From the NCBI GenBank assembly GCA_023212725.1, contig JALBYF010000035.1, positions 62,001 through 126,000 on the forward strand: DNA of 64,000 nt. Direction: 5' to 3'. Position numbers and translations under genes: made by a program. The DNA comes from Tranzscheliella williamsii. Taxonomy: Eukaryota; Basidiomycota; Ustilaginomycetes; Ustilaginales; Ustilaginaceae. The notes under the pieces were generated by a model that was given only the letters and a program-made list of their open reading frames with translations, did not search any database and was not told where the DNA came from. Within the stretch, counting starts at the first letter, position 1, and every line of letters begins with the position of its first letter. Of this stretch, positions 1 through 9,400 are shown piece by piece.

Positions 1-1374
1 GTGTGGAAGTGGGATGGACAGTGACAGAGCCGGTGCGATCGAGCTGGGCGGAGCCAGCAGCAGCAGCAGCAGCGGCAGCGGCCGGCAGACTCTTTTTGGC
101 GCCGTAGGAGGCGAGAGTCCGTTTGGCAGGCTTGTCAACATCAAGATGGTGATGTTGCTTGAGCTTGTTGGCCAACAGCGCCGTCGCTTGGCGAGCGCTT
201 TCGAGTTTAGGATCGCTAATCGATCCAGACACTGTATTGTCGGATTCTTTGGGGGCCTCGATGCTCCCTTCTATGGTAGCCGTATTTTCGACGGAAGATG
301 CAAGGGTGGCATCGGTCTGACCAGCCGATGAGACGACGGTCGAGGGGCCATCTGAAGTGGCCGTGCTGCGCTCCACCATGCCAGGATTTCCGGCCGGTGT
401 CGGCAGTATCTCGCCGAAAGTGTCGTTGTTATCGTCGTCCGAGTCAGAGTCGAAAACAGAGATCGCCTCTAATTCTTCAAAGGTCTGATTTACGTTCTTG
501 GTGTTATCGACTTTAGTCAGAGAAGAAGCGCTGCTCAATGGGGGCGTCGAAGCTCTGGGCATGTCATCGGTTGTGGCGGGCGCGCTGTCGAGAGCCATGC
601 TGTCTTCATCGGTGGATGGGGGATGCTGAGGAGCTTTGGACGACTTTGGCTGTCTCTTTTTTGTCGGTTCAACAGGGCCCGACGCTGAGGGATGGTTGCT
701 CTTCTTGTTGGAGTTCACATCGGCAAGCGCCTTGCGGGTGGGGCGGTGTGGCCGAGCCACGTCAGCCTCCGCGTCAAGTTCTTTGCCTTTTCCATTGGCG
801 GACTCGATGGAGCTGGTGAGGAAAGGATTGGCCTGGCCCGCTTTCTTCCTTGTCGAACGGACGGGAAGGGGCTCATTCTCCTTGTCGGTGATGTCGCGCG
901 TATCAGCAAATGGATCGCTGGCGTCGGTCTGTTGCGTACTGCGGACGCGACCCGCGGCGGCCCTCGTGCGCGTTCGCGCGCGGGTAGGCGACTTGAGCAG
1001 CTCGCCCGCCAGCTTGGAGGGCGATGCGACAGATGTAGAGGTGGATCTGGAGGACAACACACAGCGAAGGTGAGCATTGGCAATAGAAAGTATGGATACG
1101 AGGGAGGGGAAATGTCTGCTTACGCATATTTGGCAAAGATCTGATTGGCATGGAACAGACTGTCGGCGATAAAGTCGGTGCCCTGTTCGGACAGGTTGTG
1201 GTAGAACATGGACATGTCGCAGCACTTGCGTATGTTGTTGACGTAGGCTAGCAGGCGGTCGTCTGGAGTGAGAGACAGAGATTGCGAAGAGGTGGAGGCG
1301 CTACTCGAGGCTGAGCTGGTGTGAGAAGGCCCAGCGGCGGCAAGGCGCCTAGAAGCGGTTCTGCGAGCCGGCAT
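1..1374 (-). CDS. Hypothetical Ser/Ala-rich protein, 3' end outside window
   Basis: I do not recognise this gene. Exon 1 runs 1374-1124. A GTAAGC donor and a CCTCCAG acceptor define a short intron at 1123-1047, and exon 2 stays open from 1046 to the window edge. The start is the ATG at 1374. The N-terminus is basic and Ser-rich, followed by a conserved-looking segment around residues 37-83 (reading AYVNNIRKCCDMSMFYHNL and onward to IFAKY) that is probably a small helical domain. The rest is low-complexity: basic Arg/Thr stretches, a KENE-like motif, acidic DSDSDDDND, and a poly-Ala run near the visible end. This looks like a nuclear or chromosomal protein with one short folded segment and a long disordered tail, but that is inference from composition only. 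The C-terminus is missing. Confidence 0.6.
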
Positions 1375-2249
1375 GATGAAGGTGTTGGACAGAGCGACGC
1401 TAGCCTATACTGACACGCCAAGCGGGGGCAGAGCAGAGCAGAGCAGGCCGACACAATATGGCCAATCCGGCTCCGCTGTTGTTCGTGATGCTTGCGTGGG
1501 TGGGGATCTACTCGGTCATGTAGGCACCGTCCAGGGGATGAGGCTGCTGGCCGATGCTGGCGGCTGGACACCGCTACGGAGGTTGCTTGAAGAGGGAGAG
1601 AGATGCCGTTGCAGGTGGAGAGGAGGGAGGAGGGATGAGGCAGTGAAGCTGAGCTTCGATGCTTGACGATTGTGCTGTCATGAGCGGGCTCGGCCTGCTT
1701 CGATCTTATGCCCTTTCAATACGACATTTTCCCAATTCCAATAGGGGATGGATTCTGTTTCTATACTTATGCATGCAGCGTCGCTCGTGTCACTTTCGGT
1801 ATGGCCCTTCTATGGGATTAAGGGACTAAGGAGAGATTAGTAGTGAGAGCGAGACGCGATTTCAGAATGCCTTACAACGTGCAGATAGAAGGGAGCGCGC
1901 TGCATATGAGCTTCACGCGGTTGTGCTTCACGTGATGTACTAATCGCTCTTTTCTCAGCCTGCCCCCCTCCAACGGTCTAACAGCCCAAGTTTCTTATCC
2001 CGCTACTCACACTGCTACTCACACCGTGACTGCCGCTGTTGACTGTGACTGCCACCTCAGTGAGACGATGTGTGACGACGAGTGCAAGAATAGAGTCATT
2101 TAGGCCGGCGCAGTGCTTGGGCCGGCGCGGTACTTTAGCCTGCAACCGATGCATTGCGCAGGCAGAAGCTTGTTGTGGAAGAAACACTGAACGGGCAGCA
2201 CCGTGGTCCCCTCGTCCTGACTACAGAGGCAGATGCTTCGGGCAGAAGG
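1375..2249. other. Intergenic, 875 bp
   Basis: This is the 5' flank of the unknown gene on the left and the 3' flank of the TTL-like gene on the right. It contains one CACGTGATG site at 1929-1937 (E-box core 1929-1934). Short ORFs here have no recognisable family and overlap each other in several frames. I see nothing else. Confidence 0.5.
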
Positions 2250-3827
2250 CTAGAAGCCTCGACCAAGGTCTTCTCGGAAGCATAGTGTGGTGCCTTGGCG
2301 CGTTTCGCCGACGTTCCAATGGTCGAGTGCCGCCTTGGCCTCGGTGTCGCCGTGGAAGGGCAGAACAGCGATCTGACAGGTGCGCTCAAAGAGCCGGTCG
2401 ATGGTGGCGCTGAGCCTGCTGCCGGTCTGCGCAAAGTCGGGCTGAGCGTTGACTTCGAGCAGCCATACCTTGAGATCGGCGTTTGTGTTGGCGGCTGCGT
2501 GCGTCTCTGTATCGTGCCCGACGAGGAGATCCACGCCAAACACCTCGAACGCGTTGGGCCACATCTGCCAGTGGATGCTGCCCGCCTTGGCCGAGGCCTC
2601 AAAGGTGGCGCCGATGACCTGCGCACACTTGCGTCGCACCTCCTCGACTGTCTCCTGTGTCAAGAGGCAGCGCTGTCCGTCGGCAGAAACCGCACCGGAT
2701 CCGGAAAGGTCTGACCAGAGAAAGACGTTCTCCTCTTTCGGTCGGCCCTCGTCGCCCACGGCAAGCGTCCCGTCGTCCTGCAGGCACGTGTTGGTCAGGT
2801 GGCATCGAAGATCGCCCAGCGACTCCTGCGTCGGCGCCGCGTACGCCATCGGTGCAAACAGCGCCAGCATCTCGTCATGCAGATACACCGACAGCCCACC
2901 CGTACACAGCACATACGCGCGCAGATGGAACTTGCGTCCACTCTCCGGGCCGGAATTGCTGATCTGCAGACTCGACGACAGCTGCGAAGCCAGATCGGGC
3001 TGGACCGCCGGCGGTTGCACCAGCAAGGGCCTTCGGATATACTCCTGAATGACAAAGTGCCGCAGCTGGCTCGTCATCACTGCCGTGTCTTTGCCTCGGT
3101 AGGCCGAGGCCGAAGTCCGAGGGAGAGCTGCTCCTGCCGCGTCCGTCTCTCCATGTGTATCGGCTCGGTCCTCCTCGTCGCCGTCCGTCTGGTCTTGGTC
3201 TGTCTCGTCATCGTCGTCTTCGTCGTCGCTGTCAGGCTCGAATTCTTGGAAGATCTGCTCGAGCTGCTGCTGTGTCGAGAAGAGGCGGATGCCATTGCCA
3301 CGGTCCGCCATGCCTGGTTTCAGGATGTACCACCGAACGTCGTTGTGGCGCGCTTCGGCCAGCGCGGCATCGTTGGCGTCGAGGGCCTCGCTGAGGTCGT
3401 ATAGATCGTCCAGGAGGAGTTCGTCGAGCTCGTCGGCGAACTGGATTTCCAGCTGCCACGTGCGCGGGGTGCAGCGCCTGAATCTGTCTGCGTCCGTGGC
3501 AGCCTTGACGGCGTACGAGTGGAGAGCGGCGGCGAGGTAGTGCTTGCGGATGAGCGCCTTGCGGATGACATAGCTCGAGCACTGCGACTGCGAGCCCGTG
3601 GCGTGCGCCGCCGGCAGCAGCTCCTCGAACGGAAGCAGATCGTAATCGGCCAAGTAGAGATCCTGGCCCGGCGGGACGCTGCCCCCATCTGCGCTGTGGT
3701 CGCCCTCGGTCACCGTCCATCCGCGCGGCCCTAGGATCGTGTGCGCCGCTCGCACTGCCGCTGCCTGCGTATACGCCGCACCCGGAAACGCAACATACAC
3801 CTTGCGCGGCCGCTCATCCGCTGCCAT
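2250..3827 (-). CDS. Tubulin-tyrosine-ligase-like (TTL family) ATP-grasp protein
   Basis: The 525-residue product has the ordered ATP-grasp motifs of the TTL family: WYILKPGMADRGNGIRLF (ATP-binding Lys and Gly-rich loop), FVIQEYIRRPLLV (the EYI segment), FHLRAYVLC, HLTNTCLQ, and FGVDLLV...VWLLEVNAQP with the metal-binding Glu and Asn. TTL-family enzymes ligate amino acids to tubulin tails or other proteins; fungi have a divergent member (the TTL half of yeast Pby1). No SurE domain is present here. A very acidic insert (DSDDEDDDDETDQDQ) sits between the first two motifs. I chose the ATG at 3827, just before ADERPRKVYVAFPG, because the longer reading frame to 4079 begins at a non-ATG codon and its extra residues resemble untranslated sequence. 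The gene is divergent from the one starting at 4168. The substrate is unknown. Confidence 0.85.
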   Translation of the reverse strand: MAADERPRKVYVAFPGAAYTQAAAVRAAHTILGPRGWTVTEGDHSADGGSVPPGQDLYLADYDLLPFEELLPAAHATGSQSQCSSYVIRKALIRKHYLAAALHSYAVKAATDADRFRRCTPRTWQLEIQFADELDELLLDDLYDLSEALDANDAALAEARHNDVRWYILKPGMADRGNGIRLFSTQQQLEQIFQEFEPDSDDEDDDDETDQDQTDGDEEDRADTHGETDAAGAALPRTSASAYRGKDTAVMTSQLRHFVIQEYIRRPLLVQPPAVQPDLASQLSSSLQISNSGPESGRKFHLRAYVLCTGGLSVYLHDEMLALFAPMAYAAPTQESLGDLRCHLTNTCLQDDGTLAVGDEGRPKEENVFLWSDLSGSGAVSADGQRCLLTQETVEEVRRKCAQVIGATFEASAKAGSIHWQMWPNAFEVFGVDLLVGHDTETHAAANTNADLKVWLLEVNAQPDFAQTGSRLSATIDRLFERTCQIAVLPFHGDTEAKAALDHWNVGETRQGTTLCFREDLGRGF

Positions 3828-4167
3828 CTTGGTGTCGATCCCCAACCAGCCAGGCCTTAGGCGGAGGAAACGGTAGCTTTCTTCCTTCCAAAGTGGTAGA
3901 ATAACACACACAATTTCCAGGATTGCCATCGGGAGATCATGCCCATCGCGGCCGCATCGGGAGATGGCCCTTCTGGTCGTTTCGCGAATTCGACAGAACC
4001 AAAAGCAGCCATCAGCCTGGGTGAAGCGCTCAGTCACGTCACAAGTCAGACAGCGGACAGCGCCCATCCAGTCATTCACGTCATCAGAAGGGAAGTCAGG
4101 GTGTGTCTGTTTGCCTCATCACTACGCTCGCGCTTTTGACAACGCTGGCTTGCAGGCATAGTCGACG
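3828..4167. other. Divergent promoter region, 340 bp
   Basis: This separates the start of the TTL-like gene (minus) from the start of the acidic hypothetical gene (plus). No clear TATA box or repeated motif is visible. Confidence 0.4.
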
Positions 4168-5145
4168 ATGGCAAGCGTTGTTGTGGAGACGGTCACGATT
4201 GAAGAGCTGCCGGCGTACGCATCGCACGTCGACGATCCGGCGCTGCTGCCGTCGTCGGTGGACGAGGAGGACGATCCGCGGTCGCTGCTGTATCTGTACG
4301 ATGACAACGACTTTGAGCGCGCCGCGGCCATGTATGCCGTGGGGGGTGCGGCGCTGTTCGAGCGGCTGCTGGACGAGGATGACGAGCTGGTAGACACGCT
4401 TGGGCGGCGCTTGTTGGCGATCAATGGGTACCAGGTTTCGGACGACTGGGGTGCAGGCCTTGGTCGATTTGCGCCGTCGGCGCTGCAGTCGCGCCTGCCG
4501 TCGGGCGAGCATTGGGTCGAGTACGGCGTTGCTGCCGCGTCGGGCTCCGGCGGCTACGCGTACGGGCCGCATCACGCGTTCCACACGGCGCCCCTCTCCG
4601 TCCAGCGGCACGCATCCCCACGCCGAGCTGGTCTCGACATCGCCATCCATCCCATCACCGGCCTGCCCATGCTGATGTTCAACACCGACTACACCACCGA
4701 CACCGACGCCGACATTGATGCTGATGCCGGCGTGGAAGAGGAGGACGAGCGGGTGGATGTGCTGGGGCAGGACGGGGTGGCGTCGCTGGCAGAGGCGGAC
4801 GAATGGGATGTGGACGACGATGACGACCTCGACTGGCTCGGCCGCGAGGTGCTGTACGGCCAGCACGGCGCCAACGTCTGGATCGTCGCAGCATGCGCCT
4901 CCGACCCCAGCGAAAGCCAGCCAGAAACACATGCGCTCGACACCCATCTCGACAGCCCTCGCGAGCACATCGCCGCCACCCTCCAGCACACCGACCTGCT
5001 CAACCACCCGCACCACCCCGCCGACCCTCCCACTGACCCCCCCGCCGTCCCCCCTACTGCCACCGCTACCGTACTCCACGACCCGCCCCCCGAACACCGC
5101 CCCCGAAAGTCGGTCAAGGTCACCGACCTGCGCACCCACTCCTAA
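4168..5145 (+). CDS. Hypothetical acidic protein, 325 aa
   Basis: This is a single-exon ORF from an ATG in good context (gtcgacgATGg). I recognise no family. Residues 1-95 look folded (EELPAYASH, RSLLYLYDDNDFERAAAMY, LDEDDELVDTLGRRLLAING). The middle contains a plausible folded stretch (GLDIAIHPITGLPMLMFNTDY), followed by an Asp/Glu-rich region (DTDADIDADAGVEEEDE, DVDDDDDLDWLG). After residue 245 comes a disordered His/Pro tail with repeated PPTDPP-type residues ending RKSVKVTDLRTHS. No signal peptide or membrane segment is seen. The coding strand is C-rich over the last 250 bp. The length of the open frame and the biased codon use support a real gene; the function is unknown. Confidence 0.7.
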   Translation: MASVVVETVTIEELPAYASHVDDPALLPSSVDEEDDPRSLLYLYDDNDFERAAAMYAVGGAALFERLLDEDDELVDTLGRRLLAINGYQVSDDWGAGLGRFAPSALQSRLPSGEHWVEYGVAAASGSGGYAYGPHHAFHTAPLSVQRHASPRRAGLDIAIHPITGLPMLMFNTDYTTDTDADIDADAGVEEEDERVDVLGQDGVASLAEADEWDVDDDDDLDWLGREVLYGQHGANVWIVAACASDPSESQPETHALDTHLDSPREHIAATLQHTDLLNHPHHPADPPTDPPAVPPTATATVLHDPPPEHRPRKSVKVTDLRTHS

Positions 5146-5336
5146 CACACAACTCCCCCCTGGCGGATCCTCCTACGCTCTCCTCCCGGCGCAGTAGATC
5201 TCCCGTCGTGCGCAATCCTCACTGACGGCAACGTTGTACTGGCAGCGCTGTGTGTTTTGCAATCTGTTTCTCCACTACGCTCTGCAGCAGCAAGAAGCGC
5301 GGCTGTCTAGGCGAATCCGTGCGGTGGGTGGGGGTG

Positions 5337-6123
5337 TTACTCGTCGGACGCCGTGCCGTCGCTTGCTGTCGATGGCGATAGGAAGTGTGAGGGGGCAGGT
5401 GGTCAGCGATGCAGGCGCGAGGGGGGGGAGGAAGGATCAGCATACCTGTGCCGTCGTCGAGGTCGTCGGGGTTGGCGAGGTCCGTGGGGGCGATGGCGAT
5501 TTCGGCCTCGGCGCGGCGGAGGCGGGCGAGCAGGGCGGCGCCCAGTTCGGAGCGTCCCTTGCCCGCGTGTGCGACCAGGTCGGCGGGAGTGTCGCCGTCC
5601 TTGTTGGGAATGCGCGGATCGGCGCCTGCCTCCAGCAGTTCGTTCACTGAAGCGGGGTTGAGAAGGGGATTAGCCCGGATTCAGGAAACGAGAGGAGGGG
5701 TGGGGGTGGGGGGGCTTACCGATCCAGTTTCTGATTTCCTCGACTTCGGCGGCGGCAGGGGGCGGGGGGATGTCGACGGCGGCTGCGGCGTGGAGGGGAG
5801 TGTTGCGCGCGAGGCGGTTGGGCCAGTCGACATCGATCTCGAGCTGGAGGATGTCGGGCAGGACCGCGGTGGCCTGGTGCGCGGCAGCGTAGTGCAGCGC
5901 GTTGTTGCCCAGCCCGTCGATGTAGTTGGCATCAAACACCCCCTCGGCCACCACCTCGGCCAGCAGCGCCGCATCGTCCGTCCGCGCCGCGTGCAGCAGC
6001 CGCTTATCTGCCAACACAAGCCCGCGTCAGCATCCCGCTCGCCCGAAACCACCCCCGCACCAACTCACTCTGCACGTCCAGCTGCCCAGCAGCAGTCTCT
6101 GCGTCGGTAGCACTCTCCGTCAT
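5337..6123 (-). CDS. Ankyrin-repeat protein, 4 exons, 190 aa
   Basis: Four exons join in frame: 6123-6069, 6007-5720, 5646-5446 and 5365-5337. Donors are GTGAGT, GTAAGC and GTATGC; acceptors are GGCAG, TTCAG and GACAG. The spliced protein begins MTESATDAETAAGQLDVQNKRLLHAA. It contains ankyrin-type helices: RLLHAARTDDAALLAEVV, then LGNNALHYAAAHQATAVLPDIL, then NTPLHAAAAVD, then VNELLEAGADPRIPNKDGDTPADLVAHAGK. An acidic tail ends DGTASDGTASDE. Two or three repeats in a protein this short resemble small cytosolic ankyrin chaperones such as yeast Yar1 (the Rps3 chaperone), but I cannot claim orthology. The individual exon frames each look like separate small ORFs, so unspliced gene finders would break this gene. 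Confidence 0.8.
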
Positions 6124-6498
6124 CTTGGCCGGTGCATGCGGGACAGAGTCAACCCACAACTCTGCCTCCAACCATATCTACGCCTTAACTCGATAGCCCA
6201 CACTATGAACCCACCGTGCGTTCTCCTCGCCGCCGATCTCGATCTCCCGATCTGCTTCACCGCGCCATGCCATCGGGCTCCACACCGAAACCAGAGAAAA
6301 TGGCAAAAAATAGCTGGAAATCACAAATACTCACACTGCACTATTAGCTGTAAGTAAGAAGCGGCGCCCAAATTGGAAAAATTTGGAAGAACGGCGGAAT
6401 TTACAATGACTGCGAAATGGGAGGTGCTGATCCTCCTCTCCTCACCACGCCTTCAGCTCGTGATCATCGGTGGCTAGCCCGCTGGAACTCTGCATATC
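6124..6498. other. Divergent promoter region, 375 bp
   Basis: This lies between the ankyrin gene (minus) and utp22 (plus). The part nearest utp22 (6295-6400) is A-rich and less GC-rich than its surroundings, as expected for a promoter or nucleosome-poor stretch. No specific factor site is identified. Confidence 0.4.
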
Positions 6499-9400
6499 AT
6501 GCCTGGAGTAAAGAGGAAAGCGGCTGCGGTGACCGCGCATGCCGCCGCTTCCGCAATGTCCCGCACCAAGCCAGCGCGCTCGGCGCCCTCCAGCAAGAAA
6601 CGGCTGCCGTCGCCCTCTGACGACGACGACAGCGATAACAACGACGAGTTTGACGACGGAGAAGACCTCCTCGCCTCCGCCATCACCGGCACCGGCTCGG
6701 CTGCTCTCGCTGACGACGATGACGACGACGAGGACGATGACGACGGCATACTCGACAGCACGCAAGACGATTCCGACGCTATGGATGGTGAAGAAGAGGA
6801 AGATGACAGCCTTGAGGAGGGGGACTCGGAGTTGCAAGCGGATGAACTTCTCGACGACGACGAGGCGGAAGAGGATGCGAGCGAGAACGGCGACCATGTC
6901 GAAGTGATGTCGGATGAAGACATGGACGGCGGCTTCGAGGATCTGGAAGGGGGTGATCGAGCAGCGGACGACGAGGGCGCTGCGCCTCAGGCTTCCACGT
7001 CCACAGCGGCGTCGGCCGGCAAGAAGCCACCCAAAAGCGCTCTGTACGCCATTCCTACCAACGCCGAAGTGCAGGGACTCAAGGAAACCGGCGAGCTGTT
7101 CAAGAACAACGTCTTCAAGCTCAAGGTAGAAGAGATGATGCCCGAGCTTCGGCCGGCCTATTCCAAGGCTAATGCTCTGGAGCTGGTCCTGCGCCGCCTC
7201 CACCAGCTCTTCCAAGTGCTCCCTTCCCTCTCTCCTGCGCCGGCCGGCGAAGCGATACAAAACTTTCAGAAACGCTGCCAGCGACAGATTCAGATCCCCT
7301 TCCCGGACCCAGCACCTCGCCCCGACGCCCAGTACAAGCTCGCGTTTGAAAAGCCCGCCGGCATGCATCTCGTCGGTAGCTGGCCGCTCAAATCCACCGC
7401 CAAGCGGCCCGAGGGCACCGACACGGACGTCGCTGTGGTCATGCCTTCGAGCCTGTTTCAGGAAAAGGACTACATCAACTTTCGCTACTTTCACAAGAAG
7501 GCCTTCTACCTTGCCGCGCTGGCCCATGCCATCTCCACCTCGGCGGATGCGCACGGCATCCAGCTGGGCGTCACCGCCTCGTTCTCCCTCATCGACGCCG
7601 ATCCACGGCGGCCCATACTAGTGTTGACGCCGGTCCATGACAAATCAGAGACCGACTTTTCCAAGCTAAAGTCCACCATCCGCATCCACCCCTCTATCGA
7701 GACCGATCTGTTCAAGCCTGCGCGCCTGGGCCCGCTGAGGAGCAATGTAAGGGTCGGCGCTGCGAGCGCTGTCGAGCCGGCGCCGACGCCGCGCTACAAC
7801 ACCGCCATCCTGGCCGACAGCCTGCATCTGCCGCATCTTGTCTACCTGCACGCAACGGCGCAGGCGTGTCCGGCTTTCGCGGATGCCTGCCTGCTGCTCA
7901 AAACATGGGCGTTTCAGCGCGGCTTCGGCTCTGGCGCACGCACACACAAGCGCATGGGCGGCCTTACGCTCCGGCGCCAAGTCGCCGGCACCGGCTCGGT
8001 GCGCTTCCTGCTGACCATGGTGCTGGCGCATCTGCTCCATGGCGACGAGAAGCAGCCCGGCGCCAAGCGCGACCCCACCGCCGCGCGCAGCAAGCTCGCC
8101 CACGGCTTCTCCAGCTACCAGCTCTTCCGCGGCGTCATGGACTGGCTTGCCAAGCACGACTTTGCCTCGCATCCCGTCTACATGAAGCCCATGCCCACCG
8201 CCGGCCTCGTCTCGCGCTCCGACAAACTGCCCCGCGCCGACTTTGCCGCGGCGTTCCAGCGCGTCCTCGTCGACCCCAGCGGCACCGTCAACCTGCTCGC
8301 CTTCCTCCCCACCGGCTCCGTCGACCTCCTCCAGTACGAGGCCAAGCGGACGTTTGCGATGCTCAACGACCCCACCTCGGACCACTTTGACGCGCTCTTC
8401 CTCCAGGACCGCACCGCGGCACCGTTCACCTTTGATGAAGTCGCCCGGCTCGACCTGCCGCTTACATCGAAACGCAGGCGGCCTTCCCCAGACGCAGAGG
8501 CGGAATCCGGCAGTGTAGATGGGTCGGCGTCGTCGGCGCTGCTCAAGGCCGACTTTGGGACCGCCTTCCAGGCAACGCTGGCGCAGATCAGCTCGACGGC
8601 TTCGCAGGCGCTGGTCGGGCGCGCCAAGCTGGTCGCGCTGCTGCACGCCTCTTCGGGTGGACTGCTGAGTCCGTGGTCCCTGGATGCGGCGCGGCCGGCG
8701 CCGCTGACCGAGGCCGAGATCGGGATGGTGCTGGACGGCGAGCAGGCCTGGCGGATGGTGGAGCACGGCCCGTCGAGCCAGGACGCTGACAAGGCGCAGG
8801 CGTTTCGCGAGTTTTGGGGCAAGATGTCGGAGCTGCGGCGATTCAAGGACGGGCGGGTGCTGGAGAGTGTGGTTTGGCCGGTGACGACGCAGGTGTCACG
8901 CTGGGCGATCCCGCGGCGGATCGTGTCGTACGTGCTCTACCGCCATCATGCGATCCACGAGTCGCAGATCTCGTTTGTCGGCGCGCCGTTCGACGCGCTG
9001 CTGTCGGTCGATGGCGCGTTGGCGCGGCAGGCACATCTGGTCAGCGTCGACGACAAGGGGTTTGCGCTGGTCCAGGCGGCGTTCGACCAGCTGGCCCGCG
9101 ACCTGCGCGCGCTCGAGAGCCTGCCGCTCTCGCTGATCTCGGTCGCGCCCGCCTCGCCCGGCCTGCGCGCCACCAGCACGTTTGTCCCCGCACCGCTCAA
9201 CCTCGCCCAGCTCGGCAAGAGTGTCCCCGACACCGCATCCTACCTGCCCGTCCACGAGATCATCCTCACGTTTGAGGGCTCGGGCAAGTGGCCCAACGAG
9301 CTCGCCGCCATCCAGGCCATGAAGGCAGCACTCTTGGAACGCATGTGCGCCGAAATCACCAACAAGATCGAGGGCGCGCGCGCTTGCGTCGTCTTCCACC

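Noticed and set aside
3828..4079. N-terminal extension of the TTL-like protein
   Set aside because: The extension begins at a non-ATG codon (GTG). The family N-terminus fits the ATG at 3827.
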